A DNA stretch of 32,073 nucleotides. Source: Sulfurovum sp. GTDB taxonomy: Bacteria; Campylobacterota; Campylobacteria; Campylobacterales; Sulfurovaceae. The notes below the pieces were generated by a model, which saw only the letters and a program-made list of their open reading frames with translations, was not told the DNA's origin and made no database searches. Position numbers and translations under genes: made by a program. Shown piece by piece: positions 7,849 to 17,276 of this stretch (position 1 is the stretch's first letter; each line of letters begins with the position of its first letter). The DNA lies in contig DYMX01000015.1 in assembly GCA_020721345.1 (NCBI GenBank), forward strand, positions 1-32,073, given 5' to 3'.

Positions 7849-8813
7849 TGAGTGATTTTAACGAAGATTTCTCTACCTTAAACAAATTAGGCAGCTCAAA
7901 AATACCTTTTTTATTTATCATCTCATATGACAAAAAAAGTATCTTTTGCTCCCCCTTAGACAAACTAGAAAATGACATATACTACAAAGTAGAGAACAGT
8001 AGAAATTATACACCTACTCCGTTGTCAAAACCATATCAATTTGAAAAAGGTCCTGCTTCTTTTTCAAATTACAAAAAGTCATTTGACAAAGTCATAGATG
8101 AGATCAAAAACGGCAACACATATCTACTTAACCTCACATTTTCTACACCTATAAAAACTGATTTGAACTTAAAAGAGATATTTGACCGCGCAAAAGCAAA
8201 ATACAAACTCTACTTCAAAGATAACTTTATATGCTTTTCTCCTGAAAAGTTTATAGAGGTAAAAGATAATATCATCTCAACATTTCCTATGAAAGGAACT
8301 ATCGATGCATCCATCAATGGAGCAAAAGAAGCGATACTCTCAAACAAAAAAGAGTTCGCAGAACATACTATGATAGTTGATCTAATGAGAAATGATCTTG
8401 GAATAGTTGCAAACAATATAAAAGTAAACTCCTTTAGATACATTGATGAGATAAAAGCCGGAAATCAAAATCTTTTACAGGTAAGTTCACACATAAGCGG
8501 CTCTCTAAATCCAAACTGGCACGAGCATGTAGGAGATATTTTGGATCTGCTCACACCGGCAGGATCTATCAGTGGCACTCCCAAAAAAAGCACACTAGAT
8601 ATCATAAACCGCATAGAGAATCATAATAGAGGATTTTATAGCGGTATATTTGGTATATATGACGGCGAAACACTCAAATCAGCAGTTATGATAAGGTTTA
8701 TAGAGCAAGCCGCAACTAGGCTCGTTTATAAAAGTGGCGGTGGCATAACATTGGACAGCAATGCCAGAGATGAGTATGAAGAGATGGCAAGAAAAGTTTA
8801 TCTGCCATTTTAA
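7848..8813 (+). CDS. pabB: Aminodeoxychorismate synthase component I (PabB-like)
   Basis: This 321-residue chorismate-binding enzyme matches the catalytic domain of the PabB/TrpE family: FISFSPEKF-like substrate region (FICFSPEKFIEV), FPMKGTIDA, VDLMRNDLG, LTPAGSISGTPKKSTLDII, and GFYSGIFGIYDG. It lacks the N-terminal domain of full-length PabB and TrpE, as do many short PabB proteins in Campylobacterota. The K-G-T-I signature suits aminodeoxychorismate synthase (p-aminobenzoate for folate) better than anthranilate synthase, though the call is not absolute. It is coupled to pyrB by the TAATG overlap and ends tail-to-tail with ppsA (4-base overlap, 8810-8813). Confidence 0.85.
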   Translation: MSDFNEDFSTLNKLGSSKIPFLFIISYDKKSIFCSPLDKLENDIYYKVENSRNYTPTPLSKPYQFEKGPASFSNYKKSFDKVIDEIKNGNTYLLNLTFSTPIKTDLNLKEIFDRAKAKYKLYFKDNFICFSPEKFIEVKDNIISTFPMKGTIDASINGAKEAILSNKKEFAEHTMIVDLMRNDLGIVANNIKVNSFRYIDEIKAGNQNLLQVSSHISGSLNPNWHEHVGDILDLLTPAGSISGTPKKSTLDIINRIENHNRGFYSGIFGIYDGETLKSAVMIRFIEQAATRLVYKSGGGITLDSNARDEYEEMARKVYLPF

Positions 8814-11227
8814 TCTATTTGTTGTTTAAATTCAATCATATTGATAAGCTGTATAGTTTTCAATATACTGTCTGGGTTAAGGCTTATGGACTGTAAGTTC
8901 TTTTTTACCAGCTCTTCTGCCATATCAGGATAATCTGAAGGACCTTGCCCGCATATGCCGATATGTTTATGATTTTTTTGGGCTCCTTCTATCGCCATCT
9001 CGATCATCTTCATAACTCCTTCATCGCGCTCATCATAATCAAATGCTACGATTTCATTATCTCTGTCAACGCCTAACATAAGCTGCGTAAGATCGTTGCT
9101 CCCTATACTAAATCCATCAAAAAGCTTGCTAAACTTATCTATCAGAATAATATTATTTGGGATTTCACACATCATATAGATCTTAAGACCACTTTCTCCT
9201 CTTCTTAATCCATGCTTTTCCATTAGCTCGAGTACTGCTTTGCCTTCTTGGACTCTTCGGCAAAAAGGGATCATCAAAATCACATTTTCAAATCCCATTT
9301 CTTCTCTTACGCGCTTCATCGCGCGGCACTCCAATCCAAAGCCTTTCTCATACGCAGGATGTGTATAACGTGCTGCTCCGCGAAAACCTATCATTGGATT
9401 TGCCTCTTCAAATTCAAAAAAATTTCCTCCCATCAACGAAGCATATTCGTTTGTTTTAAAATCGCTCATCCTCACAATACATGGTTTTGGATAAACCGAA
9501 GCAGCAAGCATTGCAACACCTTCGGAAAGTGTTTTAATAAAGAAATCCTCATTATCTTTGTAAGCAAAAGAGAGTTTACGAACAGCTTCTTGTGTCTGCT
9601 TGTCTGTTTTATCAGGATATATAAGAGCCATCGGATGAGCTTTGATAGAATTACTGATAATAAATTCCATCCGCGCCAATCCTATGCCATCCACTGGAAA
9701 AGATGCCAAAGATAATGCCATATCAGGATTGCCGAGATTCATCATTATCTGTGTTTTTGTTTTTGGTATACTGCCTAGATCCACTATTACGATCTCATAC
9801 TCCAGCTCTCCTTCGTATACAAATCCTCTTTCTCCCTCTGAGCAGCTTACTGTGATTTCTTGTCCATCGCTTAATATATCAGTAGCATTTCTTGTTCCTA
9901 TAATAGCAGGGATCCCGAGCTCTCTGCATACAATAGCGGCATGACATGTTCTTCCGCCGCTATTTGTAACGATCGCCGAAGCCTTTTTCATGATAGGTTC
10001 CCAATCAGGACTCGTCGTATCGGCAACCAAAATATCTCCTGCTTTAAATTCATCAAATGTTTTGCTATTTGATATTTTACGAACTTTTCCTGCGCCTATC
10101 TTGGTGCCGACAGCGCTTCCTTCTGTCAAAATCCTAGAGCGCTCTTTTAGTTTATATATCCGCAGCTTAGATGTCTCTTTTCTAGACTCAATCGTTTCAG
10201 GACGCGCTTGTATCATATATATTTGCCCGTCAGTTCCATCTTTTGCCCATTCAATATCCATAGGTTTATAGAATCTGGCTTTTTTAGAATAATACTCCTC
10301 TATTTTAATGGCATATTGAGCCAATATCATCACATCATCATCTGATATACAAAACTGTTTTTGCGCTTTTGGTAATGTTTCTATAGTGCGAGTAGATTGT
10401 TTGGATACACTATCGCTTCTAAGCTCATTTGAAAATACCATTTGTATCATTTTTGACCCAAGACTTCTTTTTAGTACGCGGCGATATCCCCTGATAAAGG
10501 CAGGCTTATGAACATAAAAGCTATCAGGCTCTACGCTTCCTTGAACCACCGTTTCCCCAAGTCCATAAGCAGCATTTATAAAAACCACATCCCTAAAACC
10601 GGTCTCAGGATCCAATGAGAACATTACGCCGCTTGTTCCAATATCGCTTCTAACCATCTTCATTACAACAACACTTAAATATACTTTCAAAGGATCAAAG
10701 CCATAATCATATTTATAATGCAAGGATCTATCCGTAAAATTAGAAGCAAGACATTTTTTATAGGCATCTATGAGTGATTCTAGTGTGCTTATATTGAGAT
10801 ATGTTTCATTTTGACCGGCAAATGAAGCTTTTGGTGAATCTTCTGCTGTTGCTGAACTCCTTACTGCTAATGTAACATTTTCTCCGTATTCGGATTTTAA
10901 TGCACTGTAGGCTTTATTGATCTCGTCCACAAGATTTATTGGCAATATGCAATCCATAATGATTTCTCTGCAAGCATTACCTTTTTGTTGCAGTTGAGGT
11001 ACATCGCTATAATCGATCACATCAAGTTGAGCGTGAAGTTTTTCCCAAGCATTATTGATATCCAATATATGACAATAAGCTTCAGCGGTAATAGCAAAGC
11101 CATTTGGTATGTGTATGCCAAAAGGGGTGAGATTTTGATACATTTCTCCAAGCGAAGCATTTTTACCTCCGACAAGGTTTGTATCTTCTATGCCGATCTC
11201 ATTGAAAAATCTTATAAATTTGGAGAT
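8810..11227 (-). CDS. ppsA: Phosphoenolpyruvate synthase with a non-standard (ATC) or lost start codon
   Basis: This enzyme makes phosphoenolpyruvate from pyruvate and ATP, feeding gluconeogenesis. It has an N-terminal ATP-grasp part (VTLAVRSSATAEDSPKASFAGQ), the swivelling domain with phospho-histidine in SGGRTCHAAIV, and a C-terminal TIM barrel with GSNDLTQL and GICGQGPSD. The first ATG in frame (11143) would drop the conserved start of the family. Upstream in the same frame lie 28 more codons reading SKFIRFFNEIGIEDTNLVGG then KNASLGE, bounded by a TAG at 11233-11231. No ATG, GTG or TTG occurs there, but ATC at 11227-11225 stands six bases after AAGGA, exactly where a start is expected. The extended product is 805 residues, near the usual 790-810. 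Confidence 0.88.
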   Translation of the reverse strand: MSKFIRFFNEIGIEDTNLVGGKNASLGEMYQNLTPFGIHIPNGFAITAEAYCHILDINNAWEKLHAQLDVIDYSDVPQLQQKGNACREIIMDCILPINLVDEINKAYSALKSEYGENVTLAVRSSATAEDSPKASFAGQNETYLNISTLESLIDAYKKCLASNFTDRSLHYKYDYGFDPLKVYLSVVVMKMVRSDIGTSGVMFSLDPETGFRDVVFINAAYGLGETVVQGSVEPDSFYVHKPAFIRGYRRVLKRSLGSKMIQMVFSNELRSDSVSKQSTRTIETLPKAQKQFCISDDDVMILAQYAIKIEEYYSKKARFYKPMDIEWAKDGTDGQIYMIQARPETIESRKETSKLRIYKLKERSRILTEGSAVGTKIGAGKVRKISNSKTFDEFKAGDILVADTTSPDWEPIMKKASAIVTNSGGRTCHAAIVCRELGIPAIIGTRNATDILSDGQEITVSCSEGERGFVYEGELEYEIVIVDLGSIPKTKTQIMMNLGNPDMALSLASFPVDGIGLARMEFIISNSIKAHPMALIYPDKTDKQTQEAVRKLSFAYKDNEDFFIKTLSEGVAMLAASVYPKPCIVRMSDFKTNEYASLMGGNFFEFEEANPMIGFRGAARYTHPAYEKGFGLECRAMKRVREEMGFENVILMIPFCRRVQEGKAVLELMEKHGLRRGESGLKIYMMCEIPNNIILIDKFSKLFDGFSIGSNDLTQLMLGVDRDNEIVAFDYDERDEGVMKMIEMAIEGAQKNHKHIGICGQGPSDYPDMAEELVKKNLQSISLNPDSILKTIQLINMIEFKQQID

Positions 11228-11279
11228 CTTCTATCCTTTTAAAAAATCATAAAGGTTATAACTATCTTTTGTATTGCTC

Positions 11280-11402
11280 TTACTCAAAAGTATTGCAGGC
11301 TTCTATCGTACCTATCTCAAACCCTCTTTTAAACCATCCGCTTCTTGCTCTTCCTCTCCTGTCGTCAACATTTTGACTCTCTTCTCTATCTTCCCATTTC
11401 AT
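11280..11402 (-). pseudogene. 40-codon internally deleted YpfJ-type zinc metallopeptidase remnant
   Basis: The short leftward frame has an intact ATG (11402), SD (AAAGG six bases upstream) and TAA stop. Its first 18 residues, MKWEDREESQNVDDRRGR, match the N-terminus of YpfJ/KPN_02809-type neutral zinc metallopeptidases (E. coli MRWQGRRESDNVEDRR, from memory). Its last 18-20 residues, GWFKRGFEIGTIEACNTF, match the C-terminus of the same family (WFKRGFDSGDPAQCNTF). The roughly 240 residues between them, including the HExxH active site and membrane segment, are gone. This reads as one in-frame internal deletion. A TATAAT at 11440-11435 could still drive it, and ppsA lies 52 bases downstream. Confidence 0.75.
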
Positions 11403-11460
11403 TTAAAGCCTTTGAGAAAAAAATAATTTTATAAATTATACACTTATCTGGTATAAATCT

Positions 11461-12630
11461 CTATTGCCATCTTTTTCTATTTAAAAACAAAAGTAAAGCG
11501 AGGCACACGGAACCAAAAGTCACTATATCAAATAATAATTGCGACCCGAATTTGTCCCAAATAACACCGGCGCAATACAATGATAAAAATGTGCAGATAC
11601 CAATAAAACTATAATAAACCCCATAAGCAGTGGCTTTGAGGTTTACCGGTATCATATCTGAAATTATTGCTTTTGCCAAAGAGTTAAAACCGCCGCCAAA
11701 AAATCCATAAATAGCAAATGCTATCCATGAGGCATATTCTATCTCAGTGTTAATAAAAAACGCGCTAAGCCCAAAAGCCAGATAGATTGCGCTAAGCATT
11801 GCAGGTTTGCCGACCTTGTCGGCAAGATTGCCTATCGGGATGGCAAAAAATGATATACAAAGATTGTAAAGAGCATAGGCAAGCGGTATGATTGCAAGCG
11901 GCATTGCGTTATCTTCTGCTTTTAGTATCATAAAAGAATAATTCATAGCCACCAAAGAAAAAAGCCCTTGGAATAGAACTATCAAATAAAACTCAAATGG
12001 TAGCTGTGAAGGTCTAAAAAGCTTCTCGCCTGAAGGAACAAAAGGTTTGTCAAAAAGTAAAAATATCAAGATTGCCATTGATATTAGCCCAGGAACTACG
12101 CTAAAAAGAAATATCATTCTAAATGTCTCTTCACTGCTTCCAAGATACCAAAGAACCAAAAAAGCAAACAATGAACCCGCCAATGCTCCTGCTCCATCCA
12201 TCATTTTATGAAGCCCGAACACAAAGCCGCTGATATTTTTTGGTGTTGATTGGCTGATAAGCGCATCTCTTGGAGCAGACCTAATTCCTTTTCCTATACG
12301 ATCGCCAACCCTGACCATTGCTATCATAGTTGTGCTTGAGGCTAAAAAAGCAAGAGGCTTTATAAGGTTTGACAGCCCGTAACCAAAAACGGTTATGCTT
12401 TTTCTTTTTCCTATTTTATCGGAATAAAATCCGCTCAATCCTATAAGCATTGCTACGCCAAACTCTGCTAAACCTTCGATAAATCCGATCTCAGACTTGC
12501 TTGCATGCAAAAATCTATCCATAAATATAGGTAAAAGTGGCAGTATCATTTCTGTAGAAAAATCTGTAAAAAAACTATTTGCGCCAAGTGTTAAAATATT
12601 TCTATCGAGTGAAAGTATTTTTGATTTCAT
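11461..12630 (-). CDS. Major facilitator superfamily transporter
   Basis: The 389-residue protein (from ATG at 12630) is hydrophobic throughout with about 12 predicted membrane segments. The MFS loop 2-3 signature region reads GFYSDKIGKRKSITVFGYGLSN, and a related loop, GNLADKVGKPAMLSAIYLAFG, follows the central cytoplasmic gap. The N-terminal half GANSFFTDFSTEMILPLLPIFM and RVGDRIGKGIRSAPRDALIS are typical of a broadly distributed MFS subgroup of unknown substrate. A TTG at 12651 is an alternative start that would overlap the upstream gene; neither has a well-spaced SD. Confidence 0.85.
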   Translation of the reverse strand: MKSKILSLDRNILTLGANSFFTDFSTEMILPLLPIFMDRFLHASKSEIGFIEGLAEFGVAMLIGLSGFYSDKIGKRKSITVFGYGLSNLIKPLAFLASSTTMIAMVRVGDRIGKGIRSAPRDALISQSTPKNISGFVFGLHKMMDGAGALAGSLFAFLVLWYLGSSEETFRMIFLFSVVPGLISMAILIFLLFDKPFVPSGEKLFRPSQLPFEFYLIVLFQGLFSLVAMNYSFMILKAEDNAMPLAIIPLAYALYNLCISFFAIPIGNLADKVGKPAMLSAIYLAFGLSAFFINTEIEYASWIAFAIYGFFGGGFNSLAKAIISDMIPVNLKATAYGVYYSFIGICTFLSLYCAGVIWDKFGSQLLFDIVTFGSVCLALLLFLNRKRWQ

Positions 12631-12635
12631 CCTTG

Positions 12636-13034
12636 TTATTTTGGCAAACAAGACTTTATGTGACTATTTATTACTGCACCGTCAATTCCAAGTTTGGCGA
12701 TATTTTCTATATCGTTTTCATCATCGATGATAGATATAACCTTTGCGCTCCACAGATACTCGTTTGCAACTTTTTGAATTTCAACGGCTTGTATCTTATC
12801 GCGACATAAAATATAATCAGCATTTAGGGCATTTGCGATAACCGCTTCTCTGATAGAGTTAACTTCGCAAGCAAAATCAACGCCGTTTTCTTTGCAATGC
12901 CTAGCAATATCGGCATACTTTTCTATATCCGCAATAACAATTGTACAATTTGGGGTTGTTGAGCCAATACTGCTCAATAAATCAACTCTAAACCACTGCT
13001 CTGTTTGAATTAGCGGATGACCAAAAAGAAGCAT
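12636..13034 (-). CDS. Uncharacterised small alpha/beta protein
   Basis: I do not recognise a named family for this 132-residue soluble protein. It shows regular strand-helix alternation (TIVIADIEKYADIARHCKENGV, DFACEVNSIREAVIANALNADYILC, AKVISIIDDENDIENIAKLGIDGAVIN) resembling part of a TIM-barrel or aldolase-like fold, with no obvious catalytic motif. Its ATG lies two bases after the stop of the PP0621-type gene, so it belongs to the ribA-rsmG run. The MFS gene starts at its 3' end. A real gene is likely from its codon pattern and tight packing. Confidence 0.7.
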   Translation of the reverse strand: MLLFGHPLIQTEQWFRVDLLSSIGSTTPNCTIVIADIEKYADIARHCKENGVDFACEVNSIREAVIANALNADYILCRDKIQAVEIQKVANEYLWSAKVISIIDDENDIENIAKLGIDGAVINSHIKSCLPK

Positions 13035-13035
13035 A

Positions 13036-13248
13036 TCAACCCTTCACTTTATCTCTGCACTCTTTAGAACAGTAACTTTTACCGCCAAATCTCACGCCGT
13101 CATCTTTTGTAAAATATGCGCCGCACTCTTCACACTCAAGCAAGTTTTGCGCGCTTTCTTTTTTTTGTTCATTAAGTCCTAGTTTGTTTCTTAATAATAG
13201 ATAGATACCAAAAATCGCCACGGCAAAAACAATTACTTTAAACCACAT
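13036..13248 (-). CDS. PP0621-type membrane-anchored zinc-ribbon protein
   Basis: The 70-residue protein has one N-terminal membrane segment (VIVFAVAIFGIYLLL) and a C-terminal four-cysteine module, CEECGAYFTKDDGVRFGGKSYCSKEC, that looks like a small zinc finger. This is the architecture of the PP0621 family, whose function is unknown. Its ATG lies inside the 3' end of rsmG, overlapping by 11 bases in another frame, so it is probably translationally coupled to rsmG. Confidence 0.8.
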   Translation of the reverse strand: MWFKVIVFAVAIFGIYLLLRNKLGLNEQKKESAQNLLECEECGAYFTKDDGVRFGGKSYCSKECRDKVKG

Positions 13249-13846
13249 TCATACTCTTTATATAAAGATAATTTCTCTTATTTTTAGTAAATATATCATA
13301 TTTTAGCTCACAATCAGATATATCCTCTATCTCTTCAAAAACAAGACTTCCTTTGTACAGCAGATACTTTGTATCGGCGCCTCTTTGATCTTTTGTAATA
13401 TCTAACAGCAATTTTGTATTTGTAACTGCTCTAGAAGTTATCAAATCAAAACAAATATTACCCAACTCTTCTACTCTTTTTGCAATAATCGTAACATTAG
13501 AAAGTCCTAACATAGTTACGACAAATCTCAAAAATGCTGCTCTTTTTTTAAGCGGTTCACATAATGTAAAATGACTCTCTTCTTTTACGATTGCCAGCAC
13601 AAGCCCGGGAAACCCCGCACCGGTGCCAACATCAAGAATACTTTTTGGAAAATCTATAAAACTTACAGGATAAAAGGCATCTATGATATTTTCATATACG
13701 CTTTTTTTGTCTTTGGCTCCTGTTAGATTGTGTATCTTATTCCATTCCAAAAGAATATCGCTAAATTTTTCTAAATTATCAATACTAACAGATGATATAT
13801 CTATATCATTGTTATCTAAAAGTTTACGCAGATCCAACTTTTCCAT
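13238..13846 (-). CDS. rsmG: 16S rRNA (guanine527-N7)-methyltransferase
   Basis: The 202-residue protein is RsmG (GidB), the S-adenosylmethionine-dependent enzyme that methylates G527 in the 530 loop of 16S rRNA. The SAM-binding motif I is SILDVGTGAGFPGLVLAI (about residues 65-82). The N-terminal LLEWNKIHNLTGAKD and LITSRAVTN are further family signatures. It begins 4 bases after the ribA stop, implying one transcript with ribA and the PP0621-type gene. Confidence 0.93.
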   Translation of the reverse strand: MEKLDLRKLLDNNDIDISSVSIDNLEKFSDILLEWNKIHNLTGAKDKKSVYENIIDAFYPVSFIDFPKSILDVGTGAGFPGLVLAIVKEESHFTLCEPLKKRAAFLRFVVTMLGLSNVTIIAKRVEELGNICFDLITSRAVTNTKLLLDITKDQRGADTKYLLYKGSLVFEEIEDISDCELKYDIFTKNKRNYLYIKSMNVV

Positions 13847-13850
13847 GCCT

Positions 13851-14432
13851 TCAAAGAAGATGTCCCATCTGTTCTTTTTTTACTTTTAGATACTTTTCAT
13901 TATGCACATTTTTTAGAGTGATGGCTGGTATTCTTTCAACTATCTCCACATCAAGTTCATCAAGAAAACCTAATTTTCTAGGGTTATTAGTTATGATCTT
14001 CATCTTTTTGATCTCTAGATCTTCGATGATAAATTTGACAGCGCTATATTCTCTCTCATCAGCTTTGAAGCCTAACTTTTCATTGGCTTCTACCGTATTG
14101 TATCCTTCATCTTGCAGACAATATGCATTGACTTTATTTACAAGTCCTATGTTTCTTCCCTCTTGTCTGTGATATATGACAACTCCGCCTTCTTTTGCTA
14201 TAAGCTCAAGCGCTAAATGAAGCTGGTTTTTACAGTCACACTTAAGGCTTCCAAATGTATCGCCGGTTAAACACTCTGAATGAATTCTAACCAAAGGCGC
14301 TTCAAGCTCAAAAAAGTTTTTGCTCATAATGGCTAAATGCTCTTGACAGCCGTCTTTATAGGCTTTGATATTGAAGTTGCCGTACTTTGTCGGCAAATTT
14401 GCGATTTTTGAAACTTCTATCTCTTTTTCCAT
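13851..14432 (-). CDS. ribA: GTP cyclohydrolase II
   Basis: The 193-residue enzyme opens the imidazole ring of GTP in the first step of riboflavin synthesis. The zinc-binding cysteines are in ECLTGDTFGSLKCDC (about residues 52-66), the catalytic region in YHRQEGRNIGLVNKVNAY, and the C-terminal ITNNPRKLGFLDELDVEI fits RibA. It stands alone without the DHBP synthase (RibB) domain. It heads the leftward ribA-rsmG run and diverges from the von Willebrand gene over 88 AT-rich bases. No FMN riboswitch is visible in that spacer, which is too short for one. Confidence 0.94.
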   Translation of the reverse strand: MEKEIEVSKIANLPTKYGNFNIKAYKDGCQEHLAIMSKNFFELEAPLVRIHSECLTGDTFGSLKCDCKNQLHLALELIAKEGGVVIYHRQEGRNIGLVNKVNAYCLQDEGYNTVEANEKLGFKADEREYSAVKFIIEDLEIKKMKIITNNPRKLGFLDELDVEIVERIPAITLKNVHNEKYLKVKKEQMGHLL

Positions 14433-14520
14433 AGCGTGGATTATAGCACAATGAGTTAAAATCTACAATATCCATAAATTTATATGGTATAATTTTTTGA
14501 TATTACATCAAGGATTTCTG

Positions 14521-16241
14521 ATGAAAAAGTTATTTTTTATAGCGATAAGCTTATGCTTGATTTTGGTAACAAATATATCTGCTAAAGTTGTTGATGACTG
14601 GGAATATAATGCCACAGAAATTTATACAGACAAAATGGTAATGCCGTCAGCTATGGCATCTCCTATGATGATACCTTCACCTGCCCCAATGGCAATGACA
14701 AAAGGCGGCAACATAGGACTAAGTATAGGCGGCGCAAAAGACGCAAACAACTTCAAAGAAAATATACAAAATGGATATTTACCGAAAATAAACTCTATCA
14801 CTTATGAGGGTGTCTTTTATGGTCATTTCTTTGATACTGCTCTAAAGGGCGAATGCAAAGAGCTTTTTTGTCCTAGCTACAACAGTGCAACAAGAATAAA
14901 TCCTTTTACAAAAGATGAAGAAATTTACTTAAGCATAGGTCTAAATAGCGATATAAAACAGAATGAATTTAAAAGGAAAAAATTAAATCTTGTAGTTGTT
15001 TTAGATATATCAGGCTCCATGGGAAGCAGTTTTGATAGGTATTATTATGATGGGCAAAATAAAAACAATGAATATAAAAATAAAATACAGATAGCAAAAG
15101 AGTCAATTGTTGCGATGCTCTCACATCTAAAGAATAATGACAGAAGCGGTATGGTCCTTTTTGATGACAGAGCTTATAGGGCATTAAAGCTCAAAAGTGT
15201 TACAGAGAGAGATCAGGGAAAAGTTAAAAAACATATACTGGACATAACAGACAGGGGCGGCACAAACTGGAGTGCCGGATACAAATCAGGACTTGAACTC
15301 TTTGAAAATATTCCAAAAGACACCAACTATGAAAATCGTATCATCTTTTTAACGGATGCCATGCCAAATACAGGAGAACTTAACAAAGATGGTCTTTTTG
15401 GAATGGCAAAAGAAGCAAGCGAAAAAGGAATACATACAACATTTATAGGCATTGGGGTAGATTTCAACAATGACCTTGTAGAGTATGTGAGTAAAATAAA
15501 AGGGGCTAACTACCACAGCGTACACTCATCTGAAAAATTTAGCAAACTTTTAGATGAAGAGTTTCTTTATATGGTAACGCCTCTTGTATATATGATCTGT
15601 CACTTAAACTTGACAGCAATGCCTACACTATAGCAGGCGTTTACGGCTCTCCTGAGGCAAACCTTGCAACGGGTGAAATTATGAAAGTAAACACTCTTTT
15701 TCCTTCGCGTGCAACAAATGAAGCTACAAAAGGCGGTGTGATACTGCTTAAATTAAATAAAAACGATAGAGTAAATAACCAAAACATCAAGCTTGTAGCA
15801 AATTATAAAGATGTTGATGGCAAACCCCATACAAATGAACAAAGCGTATACCTCACGAACAGCAAGAACAGCGGTATATCTAAAGCTATACTTCTAAGCA
15901 ACTATGTGAGTTTGATGAAAAACTGGCTCATAGATACAAGAGCATCATGCAATGATAAACCAAAATGGATATATGAAAAACCTATCATGCTAGAAAAAAG
16001 GGTTTTGATATATCCTACTCTTCATCCGATATATTCATTTATGTCTGAGTGGGAAAGAGGCTCTTGCAGTTTAACTGTTTCAAAAAACTATAAAGAGATA
16101 TTTAGTAAATTTAAAACATACTACCAAGGCGAAATGAAGCAGTTGAACGATGGCTCCCTAAATGAAGAATTGGAGACCGTTACTTTACTATTGAAAACCA
16201 CAGACGGTGACTCAAAAAATGATGACTGGATGCAAAAGTAG
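14521..16241 (+). pseudogene. Secreted von Willebrand factor A protein, interrupted by a frameshift
   Basis: The first part (14521-15633) starts at ATG 14521 with AAGGA six bases upstream and a Sec signal peptide (MKKLFFIAISLCLILVTNISA). It carries a VWA domain with MIDAS motif DISGSMGSS near residue 160 and a second metal-site threonine/aspartate region (GGTNWSAG, FLTDAMPNTG). The N-terminal region (NIGLSIGGAKDANNFKENI) resembles the YfbK-like group. At the tract TATATAT (15587-15593) the frame is lost and stops at 15633. Removing two bases restores VYDLSLKLDSNAYTIAGVYGS and continues to 16241, for a 572-residue product. It may be a pseudogene, a slippage variant or a sequencing error. Confidence 0.8.
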
Positions 16242-16256
16242 AAATAAAATACGCTG

Positions 16257-17276
16257 CTAATCCAACTTTGTATTTTGTTTTAAATATATCTTCATCATTG
16301 CTATAAAAAAAGATGTCATAGCAGGTCCTAGGATAATACCCCAAAAACCGAAACTGCTCATTCCTGCAATTATGGCAAAAAATATAACAAGTTCATTTAT
16401 CTCTACAGAACTTTTCAGAAAATCTTTTTTAATTATTTTTATGATTATAGGTTTTATAAATGTATCAGCGATGATGGAAATGATAACTATTGATAAAACA
16501 GCCAGCATCAAAGCGCTATGAGAATCTCCGTTTGACCAAAGATACAAACTCAAAGGCGACCACACGATTGCACCTCCTACTATCGGTATAAGAGATGCGA
16601 AGCCATATACTATGCCAAATAAAAGTCCATCAAAACCAAAGAAAGTCGCTAGTATTCCAAATAAAATCCCCTCAAATATGGCAGTGGCAATGGTGGAGTA
16701 GAATACAACTTCCATAGTTGCCGATATATCTTGTATCATTTTTGAACTATTGCTCTCAGAAAGTGGCAAAAAAGAACTTATGATAGCAAATATCTTATCG
16801 CCGTAAAAGTTTATAAAATAATAAAAAACAAGTACAAATAGAGTATTTTTAACAAATCCGAGTCCTGCCTGACCGAAATTTGTTATATAGCCACTCGATT
16901 CTTTGAGTTGCAACAAAATCTTGTCCGTATTTAAGTTTTTTTCCGTCAATATACCTATATATGGGATATCTTTTGTGGATGTTTTTATATTTTCTATAAC
17001 TTGCAAAACTATATTCTGATCAATTGTTGAAATATATTTCATACCGATCGTTGTCAGATATACCATAGGAGCAAAAATAGCGAATAGCAAAAATAGCGTT
17101 ATAAGCATTGCCGATATCCATCTTCTTTTAAAATATCTTTCAAGCTTATTTGATATATTATATGTTGCCATATAAAGCAGTATAGCAATAACGGCTGGAA
17201 GCAAAAAAGGCTGATAAATGGTGTATGCTCCAAGGGTTGCTAAGCCTATCAAAAATAGAGTCATATAATTATTCAA
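16257..17276 (-). CDS. AI-2E/PerM-family membrane permease
   Basis: The product (about 339 residues) is an AI-2E family transporter, with about eight membrane segments and the C-terminal signature [28 protein letters not shown]. The family includes TqsA (autoinducer-2 export) and various Na+/H+ antiporters, so the substrate here is not predictable. The likely start is TTG at 17276, which stands five bases after GGGAGG and overlaps the end of ruvB by 8 bases. ATG at 17264 is an alternative, but its spacing from the SD is too long. It is the last gene of the panB-lipoprotein-ruvB run. Confidence 0.85.
   Translation of the reverse strand: MNNYMTLFLIGLATLGAYTIYQPFLLPAVIAILLYMATYNISNKLERYFKRRWISAMLITLFLLFAIFAPMVYLTTIGMKYISTIDQNIVLQVIENIKTSTKDIPYIGILTEKNLNTDKILLQLKESSGYITNFGQAGLGFVKNTLFVLVFYYFINFYGDKIFAIISSFLPLSESNSSKMIQDISATMEVVFYSTIATAIFEGILFGILATFFGFDGLLFGIVYGFASLIPIVGGAIVWSPLSLYLWSNGDSHSALMLAVLSIVIISIIADTFIKPIIIKIIKKDFLKSSVEINELVIFFAIIAGMSSFGFWGIILGPAMTSFFIAMMKIYLKQNTKLD

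Noticed and set aside
14497-14520. TTG start for the VWA protein at 14497
   Set aside because: It adds eight residues ahead of a good signal peptide, and the SD AAGGA is placed for the ATG at 14521.
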